5,998 nucleotides of DNA from Anaerolineae bacterium (GCA_016931365.1 JAFGEY010000024.1:1-5998); one strand, 5' to 3'. Counted from the stretch's first letter, positions 1 to 5,998 are shown. Notes: generated from the letters alone by a model not told the origin. Translations and numbers: made by a program.

Positions 1-1
1 C

Positions 2-289
2 GAAGATGGCACCGGCTATGAGATCGGCGGCATGGGCATCCTCAAGGGCGCCAAGCACCTTGATGCGGCGCAGTTGTGGTTCGACTGGGCGCTGACCGCC
101 GAGACGCAGGCCCTCGGGCCCAAGTACAAGGCCTACCAGGCCCCGACCGTCAAGGGCGTCGAGTTGTCGCATCCCGAACTGCTGCAAGTCAAGTTGATCG
201 ACTATGACTTTCAGTGGGCGGGCACCAACAAAAAAGCCTTTGTCGACAAGTTCACTAACGAGATTTCGGCTGCCGAAAACCTCAAATAG
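2..289 (+). CDS. ABC transporter solute-binding protein, C-terminal fragment (ferric-iron/2-AEP-like family)
   Basis: This is the last 95 residues of an extracytoplasmic solute-binding protein; the 5' end, including any signal peptide, lies before the window. The frame is open from base 2 to the TAG at 287-289, so the ATG at 32 is internal and not a start. The fragment shows the usual ending of iron(III)-type binding proteins. A glycine-rich strand leads into 'GILKGAKHLDAAQLWFDWAL', the 'extra copies of residues at the end' helix seen in this family. 'YQAPTVKGV' and a late 'LIDYDFQWAG' segment follow, then a charged C-terminal helix. The protein should capture the substrate outside the membrane and hand it to the permease encoded 65 bp downstream. 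The substrate (ferric iron, phosphonate, thiamine-like or other) cannot be read from this end of the protein. The family call is from remembered patterns and position next to the permease and ATPase genes. Confidence 0.85.
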   Translation, partial: EDGTGYEIGGMGILKGAKHLDAAQLWFDWALTAETQALGPKYKAYQAPTVKGVELSHPELLQVKLIDYDFQWAGTNKKAFVDKFTNEISAAENLK

Positions 290-300
290 TCATCTGGTTC

Positions 301-333
301 AGATCTGCCGGGTCTCCAAGACCTGGCAGATCT
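301..333 (+). repeat. 15-bp intercistronic hairpin between binding-protein and permease genes
   Basis: Bases 301-315 pair with 319-333 around a 3-nt loop (CCA). The stem is 15 bp with one G-T wobble at position 310. It starts 11 nt after the binding-protein stop and ends 10 nt before the permease Shine-Dalgarno. Only a very short T run follows (TCTTT), so it is a poor intrinsic terminator. In other ABC operons, hairpins at this position protect the 3' end of the upstream message and raise binding-protein level over permease. That role is inferred here. Confidence 0.8.
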
Positions 334-343
334 TTGAGTGAAC

Positions 344-347
344 AGGA
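344..347 (+). promoter_or_regulatory. Ribosome binding site deciding the permease start
   Basis: An AGGA lies 7 nt before the ATG at 355. It supports starting the permease at 355 rather than at the in-frame TTG at 334. That TTG directly abuts the hairpin stem and has no Shine-Dalgarno of its own. Confidence 0.65.
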
Positions 348-354
348 CAATCCT

Positions 355-2625
355 ATGTCAGCAAGCCCGAACCCCACTCAACCTGCCTGGCGCGCGGCTC
401 TGCAACGCCGCTACCGCGAGTTTGCCCTGATCGCCCGCGATCCGGTCCTATTCATCAGCCTGATCTTGTGTGGCATTTTGATGCTTGTTTTTATCTTTTA
501 TCCCCTCGTGCGCACCTCGATCAACGGCTTTTTCAATGCCGAAGGCCAGTTCAGCCTGGAATTTTTTGGCCGCTATTTTGACAGCTATTACGGCCCCGTG
601 TCGCGGCGCATTTTTGGCAACACGCTGCTGATGGGCGCGCTGACGGCGACCTTTGGCACGCTGCTGGGCTTTATTTTCGCTTATACAGTGGTGCGCTGCA
701 ACGTGCCCGGCAAGCAATGGGTGCATATTTTGGCCCTGGTGCCTACCGTCTCGCCGCCCTTTGCCATCGCCCTGAGCGCCATTTTGCTCTTTGGCCGCAA
801 CGGGCTGATCACCCGCAAGCTGATCGGCATGACTTTTGGGCCCGGTATAAACGACATTTACGGGATGGATGGGCTGGTCTTTGTGCAGACGATCACTTTT
901 TTCTCCGTCGCTTACCTGATGCTGCGCGCGATGCTGGAGCGGCTCGACCCTTCAATGGAAGAGGCGGCGCACAGCCTGGGGGCGAGCAAGCTGCACATTT
1001 TCCGCACCGTCACCATGCCGCTGCTGATCCCCGGCATCGCCGGCTCGTTTCTGCTGCTCTTTGTCGAGTCGCTGGCCGACCTGGGCAACCCGCTCTTTAT
1101 TGCGGGCAACGTGACCGTGCTCTCGGCGCAGATTTTCCTGGCTGTGGCCGGAGAATACGATTATCAAAAGGCGTCGACGCTGGCGGTGGTGCTGCTCATC
1201 CCCACCTTGATTATCTTTTTGGTGCAGCGCTATTACGTCACCCGCCGCTCGTATGTCTCGGTCACGGGCAAGCCGACCGGCGGGCAGATCGTCGAGCGCG
1301 AAGGGTGGATTCGCTGGCCGTTTATCGTCATCACTTATGCTTGCTGTGCGCTGATCGTGCTGCTCTACGCCACAGTCGTCTTTGGCTCGTTCAGCGCAGC
1401 CTGGGGCGTCGATTACACGCCCACGCTGCGCTGGTGGCAGCATACGGTCACGCGCGGCATCGAGGCGATCATGGACACTACTTTTTTGAGTGCCCTGGCC
1501 ACGCCGGTCGCTGCGCTGATCGGGATGGTGATCGCTTTTCTGGTGGTGCGCAAGCGGTTCAGCGGCAAAAACGTGCTCGATTTCGGCTCCAACCTGGGCG
1601 GCGCGGTGCCCGGCACCATCCTGGGCATCGGTTTTGTGCTGGCCTTTAGCACCTCGCCGAAAGAGTTGGTTGTGGTGGTATATGCCGCGCTGGCGCTGTT
1701 CCTGGTCGCGTCGGCGCTGGCGCGCTGGCGCGAGCGATGGATCGCACTCGCACTGGGCACGGCGGCGGGCGTTGGCCTGAGCCTGCTCGACGAGCCGCTG
1801 GGCGAGATCGGGCTGTTTTACCTAGTCGGTGGGCTGTACCTGGCGCTGGGACTGTTCGAGTGGCTGGCGCGCAAGCGCAAGCGGCTTGGCTGGGCTATGC
1901 TGGGTGCGGGCGCATACCTGCTCTCCTACGATCTGATCGAATACGCGGCCTATCCCATTGCTCAGTTCAGCCGCTCGCTGCCGCGCGGGTTCTGGAGCAA
2001 CGCCGTTTTTCAACTGGCCGATCACCTCAAGGTCGTTTTTCAGGCCCCGCCGGCATTGACGGCCGTCGGTTTGATGTTTGTCAGTGCGCTCTTGGTGGGC
2101 GACGAAGCGCCGCGCTGGCGGCTGCCGCTGGCTGCGCTGTCGCTGTCGCTGCCCTGCGCGCTGACCTTTGCCGGAATGCCCCTGGCGCTGGTCGGTACGC
2201 CGTACATCATCATGGCCGCCTATGCCGTGCGCAGCCTGCCCGCCTCGGTGCGCTCCGGCATCGCCGCCTTGCAGCAGATCGATCCGTCCATTGAAGAAGC
2301 ATCGCAGATTCTCGGCGGCGACGCCCAGTACACTTTTCGCAAGGTGACGCTGCCGCTGATTTTGCCGGCGCTGCTGGCCGGGCTGATTTTCAGCTTTACC
2401 CGCCACATGACCAGCGTCTCGGCGATCATTTTCCTGGTCAGCGCACGCTGGCGCATCGTCACCGCCTCGATCCTGAGTGAGTGGGAGCAGGGCGGGATCA
2501 GCATCGCCGCCGCTTATTCGACGGTGATCATTTTCTTTGTGCTCATCGCTGTGGGCGTGTTGTACTTGCTCACTAACCGGGTGTTCCGGCAGCGCGGGGA
2601 CGTGAATTTGACCTGGGGGGCGTGA
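355..2625 (+). CDS. Fused two-domain ABC transporter permease (FbpB/AfuB-like) with a ~170-residue insertion
   Basis: This 756-residue membrane protein forms the channel of the importer; both permease domains are in one chain, as in iron(III) FbpB-type permeases. A first hydrophobic helix spans about residues 31-51. Half one carries the cytoplasmic EAA loop at 202-225 (EEAAHSLGASK, then MPLLIPG). Half two starts near residue 322 and carries its EAA loop at 647-670 (EEASQILGGD, then LPLILP). These loops are the docking sites for the ATPase. From memory, family members are about 500-580 residues. The excess lies in half two, between 'GIGFVLAFSTSP' (ending at 435) and 'PLALVGTPYIIMAAY' (from 609), which I would expect to be nearly adjacent. 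The intervening stretch is mostly hydrophobic and could add about five or six membrane helices. The reading frame is unbroken. The start is set by the AGGA 7 nt upstream. The stop is followed by 42 bp and then the ATPase gene, so co-transcription is likely. Confidence 0.9.
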   Translation: MSASPNPTQPAWRAALQRRYREFALIARDPVLFISLILCGILMLVFIFYPLVRTSINGFFNAEGQFSLEFFGRYFDSYYGPVSRRIFGNTLLMGALTATFGTLLGFIFAYTVVRCNVPGKQWVHILALVPTVSPPFAIALSAILLFGRNGLITRKLIGMTFGPGINDIYGMDGLVFVQTITFFSVAYLMLRAMLERLDPSMEEAAHSLGASKLHIFRTVTMPLLIPGIAGSFLLLFVESLADLGNPLFIAGNVTVLSAQIFLAVAGEYDYQKASTLAVVLLIPTLIIFLVQRYYVTRRSYVSVTGKPTGGQIVEREGWIRWPFIVITYACCALIVLLYATVVFGSFSAAWGVDYTPTLRWWQHTVTRGIEAIMDTTFLSALATPVAALIGMVIAFLVVRKRFSGKNVLDFGSNLGGAVPGTILGIGFVLAFSTSPKELVVVVYAALALFLVASALARWRERWIALALGTAAGVGLSLLDEPLGEIGLFYLVGGLYLALGLFEWLARKRKRLGWAMLGAGAYLLSYDLIEYAAYPIAQFSRSLPRGFWSNAVFQLADHLKVVFQAPPALTAVGLMFVSALLVGDEAPRWRLPLAALSLSLPCALTFAGMPLALVGTPYIIMAAYAVRSLPASVRSGIAALQQIDPSIEEASQILGGDAQYTFRKVTLPLILPALLAGLIFSFTRHMTSVSAIIFLVSARWRIVTASILSEWEQGGISIAAAYSTVIIFFVLIAVGVLYLLTNRVFRQRGDVNLTWGA
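1660..2160 (+). other. Extra hydrophobic segment inside the permease second half
   Basis: Residues about 436-602 of the permease have no counterpart in the FbpB-type permease pattern as I know it. Candidate membrane segments lie near residues 437-457, 462-480, 486-506, 512-535, 565-582 and 590-605, with basic clusters between some of them (for example RKRKR near 510). A stretch around 540-562 is more polar. The surrounding permease sequence resumes normally afterwards. Boundaries are approximate and no domain is recognised. It may be a lineage-specific insertion or an acquired small membrane domain. Confidence 0.6.
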
Positions 2626-2655
2626 GACGCAATACGAAACACGCACTATTTTTGT

Positions 2656-2660
2656 GGAGG
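2656..2660 (+). promoter_or_regulatory. Strong ribosome binding site for the ATPase gene
   Basis: GGAGG ends 7 nt before the ATG at 2668 and fixes that start. It lies in the 42-bp spacer after the permease stop. No promoter or hairpin is seen in this spacer. Confidence 0.8.
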
Positions 2661-2667
2661 AATTGGC

Positions 2668-3744
2668 ATGTATCTCGTTCTGGAAGACGTGTTCAAGATC
2701 TTTCCGCCGCGCGGCGGCAGCAGTGAGGTGACGGCGGTCAACGGCGTGTCGCTGCGCATCGAAAAGGGCGAGCTGGTCACCCTGCTGGGGCCGTCAGGCT
2801 GCGGCAAAACGACCACGCTGCGGCTGATCGCCGGGTTCGAGTTCCCCACGGCCGGACGCATCCTGCTCGACGGGCAAGAGATCAACGATCTGCCGCCGCA
2901 CCGCCGCGACATGTCAATGGTTTTCCAGAGCTATGCCATCTTTCCACACCTCAACGTCTTTGAGAATGTGGCCTATGGCCTCAACGTGCAGCGCCGCCCC
3001 CGGGCTGAAATCCAGGAGCGCGTCGCGCGGGTGCTGGCTCTGGTCGAACTGACCGGGCTGGAGAGTCGCGCGCCCAACCAGCTTTCCGGCGGGCAGCAGC
3101 AGCGGGTGGCCCTGGCCCGCGCGTTGGTGATGGAACCCAAGGTGCTGTTGATGGACGAGCCGCTGTCGAACCTGGACGCCAAGCTGCGCGAGCAGATGCG
3201 CGGCGAAATTCGCCGCATCCAGAAACAGTTGGGCATTACCAGCGTCTACGTGACCCATGATCAGGTCGAGGCGCTGACCCTCTCCGACCGCATTGTGGTG
3301 ATGAATCAGGGTGTGATCGAACAGATCGGCGCGCCGCCCGAACTGTACCGCCGCCCGCGCACCTGTTTTGTGGCCGACTTTATCGGGCGGGCCAACTTTG
3401 TGGGCGGCGTGGCGCAGGGGCACGAGGGCAATCAACTGGCCGTCCGAGCGTGGGATCGCACGTTCCGCATGCCGGTGGAGGACGGCGCATTTGCCGCCGG
3501 GCAGGCGGTGACGCTGGTCGTCCGCCCGGAAATGATCCGCCTGGGCGAGAGTGGGGTGGTGGATGGCGTGGTGCGCCGGATGGCTTATCTGGGCAACACG
3601 ATCGAGTACGATGTGGCGGTCAATGGGCAGATGCTCACCGTCACCGAGACCGACCCGGCGCGGGCCAGCCTCTATCCGGAAGGCAGCCGGGTCGGGCTGA
3701 CCTTTTTCGAAGAGGGCATTCACGTCTTGCCGGTAGAGGGGTAA
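2668..3744 (+). CDS. ABC transporter ATP-binding protein (FbpC/PotA/MalK-type, with TOBE domain)
   Basis: This 358-residue cytoplasmic ATPase powers the importer by binding the EAA loops of the permease and hydrolysing ATP as a dimer. All nucleotide-binding motifs are intact. Walker A is at 41-48 (GPSGCGKT), the Q-loop glutamine at 87, and the signature LSGGQ at 139-143. Walker B is at 159-164 (VLLMDE), the D-loop near 167-170 (SNLD), and the switch histidine at 197 (VTHDQ). The C-terminal third (about 240-358) is a regulatory/TOBE-like region containing '[11 protein letters not shown]'. Its length and C-terminal domain match the family used by ferric-iron, phosphonate, spermidine and sugar importers, so the ATPase does not identify the substrate. 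It is the last gene of the operon and ends 55 bp before the opposing mttB-like gene. The start is supported by a strong GGAGG. Confidence 0.95.
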   Translation: MYLVLEDVFKIFPPRGGSSEVTAVNGVSLRIEKGELVTLLGPSGCGKTTTLRLIAGFEFPTAGRILLDGQEINDLPPHRRDMSMVFQSYAIFPHLNVFENVAYGLNVQRRPRAEIQERVARVLALVELTGLESRAPNQLSGGQQQRVALARALVMEPKVLLMDEPLSNLDAKLREQMRGEIRRIQKQLGITSVYVTHDQVEALTLSDRIVVMNQGVIEQIGAPPELYRRPRTCFVADFIGRANFVGGVAQGHEGNQLAVRAWDRTFRMPVEDGAFAAGQAVTLVVRPEMIRLGESGVVDGVVRRMAYLGNTIEYDVAVNGQMLTVTETDPARASLYPEGSRVGLTFFEEGIHVLPVEG

Positions 3745-3764
3745 ACGCAATCCCCGTGGATGAA

Positions 3765-3810
3765 ATCTTGTTCGACAGGATGGACAAGATGAACAGGATT
3801 CAATCCTGTC
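3765..3810. repeat. Tandem 9-mer and palindrome cluster at the convergent junction
   Basis: Three adjacent 9-mers are near copies: GACAGGATG (3774-3782), GACAAGATG (3783-3791) and AACAGGATT (3792-3800). An inverted copy, AATCCTGTC, follows at 3802-3810. Two hairpins are possible. One pairs 3765-3773 with 3782-3790 (one wobble, 8-nt loop); the other pairs ACAGGAT (3793-3799) with ATCCTGT (3803-3809). The inverted copy lies in the end of the minus-strand methyltransferase gene and covers its last codons and stop. The layout recalls dispersed intergenic ACAGGAT/ATCCTGT repeats I have seen in other bacterial genomes, which I cannot verify here. It may help end transcription from both sides, although neither strand has a T-tract after the stem. 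Confidence 0.7.
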
Positions 3811-5224
3811 CGAATTGACTCAACCGGCGAATGAACGCCTCGCCGCGCGCGGTCAGTTCGTCGTGGTCGGCGGGCGGGCGCGATGTTTCGAGCAGTGTTT
3901 GCGTGCGCGCGCGCAGTTTTTCTATTGCCTGTGGCCGCCCCTCTGCTTGCCAGCCGTCCGGCGACAGGCGCGGCCAAATCTCGCTGCTTTCCAGCGCCTT
4001 ACGGTAGCCGCGCAGGGTGCTTTCCGTGCCGATAAAATCCCCGGCCGGGCCAACCCCGGCGATTTCGTCCAGGTCAATTTCCAACCCCAATCCACCGGCA
4101 AAACGCCGCGCCAGAGCGATGACTTCATCGGCATAGACGAGCAGTGCGGGCGAAAAGGCCAGATCGCCCAACGTGCTGCCCACAAACGGCGCCAATCCCA
4201 CCTTGCCGATGCAGGCGGTCAGGTGATTGATCCACTGGTGTCCGGCGGCGAGGAGGTCAGCGTCCCAACCCATCCCGCTGCCCGACGTGCCGCAGTGCGG
4301 CAGGCCCAGATGGGCGATCAGTTCGGCGCAGGCCAGGTTGAGCAAATAGCTGGTTGTGCCATAGGTCGGCTGCATGGCGCGCATGGCGAACTGGGCGGGC
4401 AAGCTGCCCAGCACGACCGGCGCACCGGGCCGGATCACCTGTGCCAGCGCCAGCCCGACCAGCAGTTCGGCATGGAGCAGGGCCAGCGCGCCGCCAGGCA
4501 CAATGGGCGTGGTTGCGCCGGCCATCCCGTAATTGGAGAAAATGAGCGGCACGCCGCGCTCGATGGCTTGTTTCATCTTGTCGGCAGTGCCCGCGTTGAG
4601 CACCAGCGGCGTGACCGGGTTGACGTAGGCCAAAGCGAAGGGGTGTCTGCCCAGATCGCCGCCCAAGTGCTCGAGCAGGTCCAGCACATCGCCAAAGCGC
4701 CGCTCCTCCGAGACCAGCAAGACCAGCGGCTTGACGGCATTGGCGGCCATGTCGAGTGCGGCATACAGGTCGGCGAGCGCGGGGGGCCGATCGTGCAGGA
4801 TGCCCGGCGTCGAGATCACGTCAAAGGCGGGCAGTGCCTGCCCCAGTCGCACCACGCGGGCCAGGTGCTCGCGCCCAAACGGGGTCACGTCACCGCTGAG
4901 CGGGTCTTGATAATGCAGCGCAGTGACGCCGACGCCAAAGCGCGTTGGAGCGCCGCCCAGCGTAAAGGCCGGCGCGCCGCGCCGGCCATAAAGGTCGATC
5001 CGGGAAGGCGTCTGAGTGCGCGCCCATTCGATCAGCTCGGGTTGAATGCGTATCCGGTCGCCGACCCCTTTTGCTCCGGCCTGGACGAACAACTGCCGCG
5101 CCCACGGCGCATCGACGCGCAAGCCGACCGACCACAGGATGTCGAGCGCGGCGCGGTACACTTGATCGATCTGGGTGGGTGAGAGCAGGGTCAATTGTGG
5201 GCGGGCGATATTTTCGGTGTTCAT
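3800..5224 (-). CDS. Trimethylamine/betaine methyltransferase (MttB) family protein, non-pyrrolysine
   Basis: The product is 474 residues, close to the roughly 495 of archaeal MttB. MttB-family enzymes are TIM-barrel proteins that move a methyl group from a quaternary or tertiary amine to a corrinoid protein. Members without pyrrolysine act on glycine betaine, proline betaine, carnitine and similar compounds. Family-like segments, from memory, include 'GVGVTALHYQDPLSGDVTPFG' near residues 100-125. 'PGGALALLHAELL' lies at 243-255, 'RPGAPVVLGSLP' at 265-276, 'PTYGTTSY' at 286-293 and 'GLPHCG' at 307-312. The frame contains no in-frame TAG, so it does not use pyrrolysine. After GLPHCG the expected DAK..DAQAGYE-like motif is instead WDADLLAAGHQ (320-330), so the substrate is uncertain. 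It lies downstream of a saccharopine-dehydrogenase-like gene on the same strand. No corrinoid protein gene is visible. I chose the ATG at 5224; a TTG at 5263 is in frame but sits in a hairpin. Confidence 0.88.
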   Translation of the reverse strand: MNTENIARPQLTLLSPTQIDQVYRAALDILWSVGLRVDAPWARQLFVQAGAKGVGDRIRIQPELIEWARTQTPSRIDLYGRRGAPAFTLGGAPTRFGVGVTALHYQDPLSGDVTPFGREHLARVVRLGQALPAFDVISTPGILHDRPPALADLYAALDMAANAVKPLVLLVSEERRFGDVLDLLEHLGGDLGRHPFALAYVNPVTPLVLNAGTADKMKQAIERGVPLIFSNYGMAGATTPIVPGGALALLHAELLVGLALAQVIRPGAPVVLGSLPAQFAMRAMQPTYGTTSYLLNLACAELIAHLGLPHCGTSGSGMGWDADLLAAGHQWINHLTACIGKVGLAPFVGSTLGDLAFSPALLVYADEVIALARRFAGGLGLEIDLDEIAGVGPAGDFIGTESTLRGYRKALESSEIWPRLSPDGWQAEGRPQAIEKLRARTQTLLETSRPPADHDELTARGEAFIRRLSQFGQD

Positions 5225-5232
5225 CAGCAGTG

Positions 5233-5237
5233 CTTTC
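5233..5237 (-). promoter_or_regulatory. Weak ribosome binding site for the MttB-like gene
   Basis: On the minus strand, GAAAG lies 8 nt before the ATG at 5224. It is a modest Shine-Dalgarno, but it is better placed than anything ahead of the alternative TTG at 5263, which falls in the loop and 3' arm of the palindrome. Confidence 0.45.
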
Positions 5238-5243
5238 AAGGCT

Positions 5244-5276
5244 ACAAACCGGGTTTTTGACAAAAACCCGGTTTGT
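5244..5276. repeat. Perfect 15-bp palindrome between the dehydrogenase and methyltransferase genes
   Basis: Bases 5244-5258 (ACAAACCGGGTTTTT) are the exact reverse complement of 5262-5276, with GAC as a 3-nt loop. It occupies most of the 63-bp spacer between the two minus-strand genes. Its 3' end on the minus strand is 6 nt before the GAAAG of the methyltransferase gene. No T-tract follows on the minus strand, so it does not look like a standard terminator. The AACCGGGTTT core resembles dispersed palindromes I recall from cyanobacterial and Chloroflexus-type genomes, but that is unverified. It may be a mobile REP-like element or an mRNA processing or stability hairpin. Confidence 0.85.
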
Positions 5277-5287
5277 TTATCTGCGCT

Positions 5288-5998
5288 TTACATCGTCTCG
5301 ACCGTTTCCGTCAGGTGGATGCCGCGCTGGGCGTACCCGGCGAGCAGGTCGGCCCAGCAGCCGGGCGCGCGGCCGACGTATTCCGGCGGGCAGATGCCGG
5401 GCTGCCGGAACAGCCCCTTGATCACCTGCCGGGCGACCAGCGCGCAGGTATAGCCGGTGGTGCGCGCCATCGAATGGGTCTGCGTGGCCGCGTCGTAGCG
5501 GTCGAGCAGGTCGTAGGTATAGCGCAAACTTTGCCCGGCTTTTTCGCCCTCGACGATCACTCGCATCACGGTCAGGTCGGCTTCGCCCTCGGCCAGCTTC
5601 CATTGTTTGAACAACAATTTAGAGGTCAATGACAAAGGGCGTACAGCGACGCCGTCGATTTCGAGCGGCTCATCGCTGAAAAAGCCGCTCTCGCGCAAGG
5701 CGCGCATCAGGTTGACGTGGCCGGGATAGCGCAGCGTCTTTTCCTTCATCCACGGCGCGTCGAGTGTGCGCGCGAGGGTGCGCAGGCCGTCGGTGTTGAA
5801 CGCCTCGACCGTGCCCACGCCGGGCAGATCGATCAGCTCGACGTCGGACAGCGCCGGGCGCACGACCGGTTCGCCGTGTTCGACGTAACGCGCCGGGCGG
5901 GTATACTCTTCGATCACATCGGCCGGCGAAAAGACAGCCTTGTACTCATAGGGCCACTGTCTCACCTGGGGCAGCCCGCCGACGTAGCACAGGTAGCG
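5288..5998 (-). CDS. Saccharopine dehydrogenase-like protein, C-terminal part (5' end outside window)
   Basis: The visible part is 236 residues ending at a TAA at 5288-5290. The frame stays open to the window edge, so the GTG at 5965 is internal and the gene begins beyond base 5998. The N-terminal NAD(P)-binding Rossmann fold is therefore not seen. The visible part matches the C-terminal, substrate-binding domain of the saccharopine dehydrogenase / Lys9-like family. It opens with 'CYVGGLPQVRQWPYEYKAVF', then 'SPADVIEEYTRPAR', 'FNTDGLRTL' and 'MKEKTLRYPGHVNLMRAL', and ends with 'PPEYVG' and a short tail. Family members reduce or oxidise imine links between amino acids (lysine metabolism, carboxynorspermidine, or other substrates), and many bacterial members are uncharacterised. 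It is the upstream gene of the pair with the MttB-like methyltransferase, 63 bp away, so they may be co-transcribed. Confidence 0.88.
   Translation of the reverse strand, partial: RYLCYVGGLPQVRQWPYEYKAVFSPADVIEEYTRPARYVEHGEPVVRPALSDVELIDLPGVGTVEAFNTDGLRTLARTLDAPWMKEKTLRYPGHVNLMRALRESGFFSDEPLEIDGVAVRPLSLTSKLLFKQWKLAEGEADLTVMRVIVEGEKAGQSLRYTYDLLDRYDAATQTHSMARTTGYTCALVARQVIKGLFRQPGICPPEYVGRAPGCWADLLAGYAQRGIHLTETVETM

Noticed and set aside
334..354. TTG at 334 as the permease start, adding seven residues
   Set aside because: It abuts the hairpin stem and has no Shine-Dalgarno, whereas the ATG at 355 has AGGA 7 nt upstream.
717..1649. A 310-residue plus-strand frame inside the permease
   Set aside because: It is an out-of-frame shadow rich in R, H, A and G with no hydrophobic or domain pattern; the permease frame with its EAA loop explains the region.
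1822..2646. A 274-residue minus-strand frame opposite the permease insertion
   Set aside because: It has a Q/R/H/G-rich shadow composition. I considered whether the insertion might instead be a gene on this strand, but the plus-strand frame is clearly membrane-protein-like.
2914..3750. A 278-residue minus-strand frame opposite the ATPase gene
   Set aside because: It is antisense to an ATPase with every motif intact and has no domain of its own.
3765..3810. The repeat cluster as a CRISPR array or a standard intrinsic terminator
   Set aside because: The units are 9 nt with no spacers between them, and neither strand has a T-tract after the stem.
3815..5182. A 455-residue plus-strand open frame opposite the MttB-like gene
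   Set aside because: It is antisense to a clear family member, has no recognisable domain and a low-complexity R/Q/G/A-rich composition typical of high-GC shadow frames.
3800..5224. Pyrrolysine readthrough in the methyltransferase gene
   Set aside because: The frame contains no in-frame TAG and ends in TGA at a length normal for the family.
5225..5263. TTG at 5263 as the start of the MttB-like protein
   Set aside because: It lies in the loop and arm of the palindrome; its 13 extra residues are encoded partly by the repeat. The ATG at 5224 with GAAAG upstream fits better, though not decisively.
5963..5965. GTG at 5965 as the start of the saccharopine-dehydrogenase-like gene
   Set aside because: The frame stays open to the window edge and the upstream residues (YLCYVGGLPQ) fit the family, so the start is outside the window.

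Overview
The window is GC-rich bacterial DNA made of two short gene clusters that face each other. The long shadow reading frames opposite the real genes are typical of high GC. I recognise no taxonomic marker. The gene styles (fused FbpB-type permease, non-pyrrolysine MttB-like protein, saccharopine-dehydrogenase-like protein, dispersed intergenic palindromes) would suit a Chloroflexota or similar environmental bacterium, but that is a low-confidence inference.

Left part, + strand (1-3744): a three-gene ABC importer operon. It begins inside the 3' end of a solute-binding protein gene (2-289). A 65-bp spacer with a strong 15-bp hairpin (301-333) follows, then a fused two-domain permease (355-2625) and a MalK/FbpC-type ATPase (2668-3744). 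Together they make a complete importer of the ferric-iron / 2-aminoethylphosphonate-like class: one binding protein, both permease halves in one chain, and a TOBE-bearing ATPase. The permease is about 170 residues longer than usual because a hydrophobic segment interrupts its second half.

Middle (3745-3799): a 55-bp convergent junction. It carries three near-identical 9-mers and an inverted copy, which runs over the end of the opposing gene and includes its stop codon.

Right part, - strand (3800-5998): two genes read leftwards. The upstream one is a saccharopine-dehydrogenase-like oxidoreductase (5288-5998, 5' end outside the window). The downstream one is a non-pyrrolysine member of the trimethylamine/betaine methyltransferase (MttB) family (3800-5224). 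Their spacer holds a perfect 15-bp, 3-nt-loop palindrome (5244-5276). The pair could belong to catabolism of a methylated amine or amino acid, but no corrinoid protein or reactivase is visible here.

No RNA gene, transposase, CRISPR array or phage gene was found. The points most worth a second look are the permease insertion, the three intergenic palindromic elements and the divergent motif region of the MttB-like protein.
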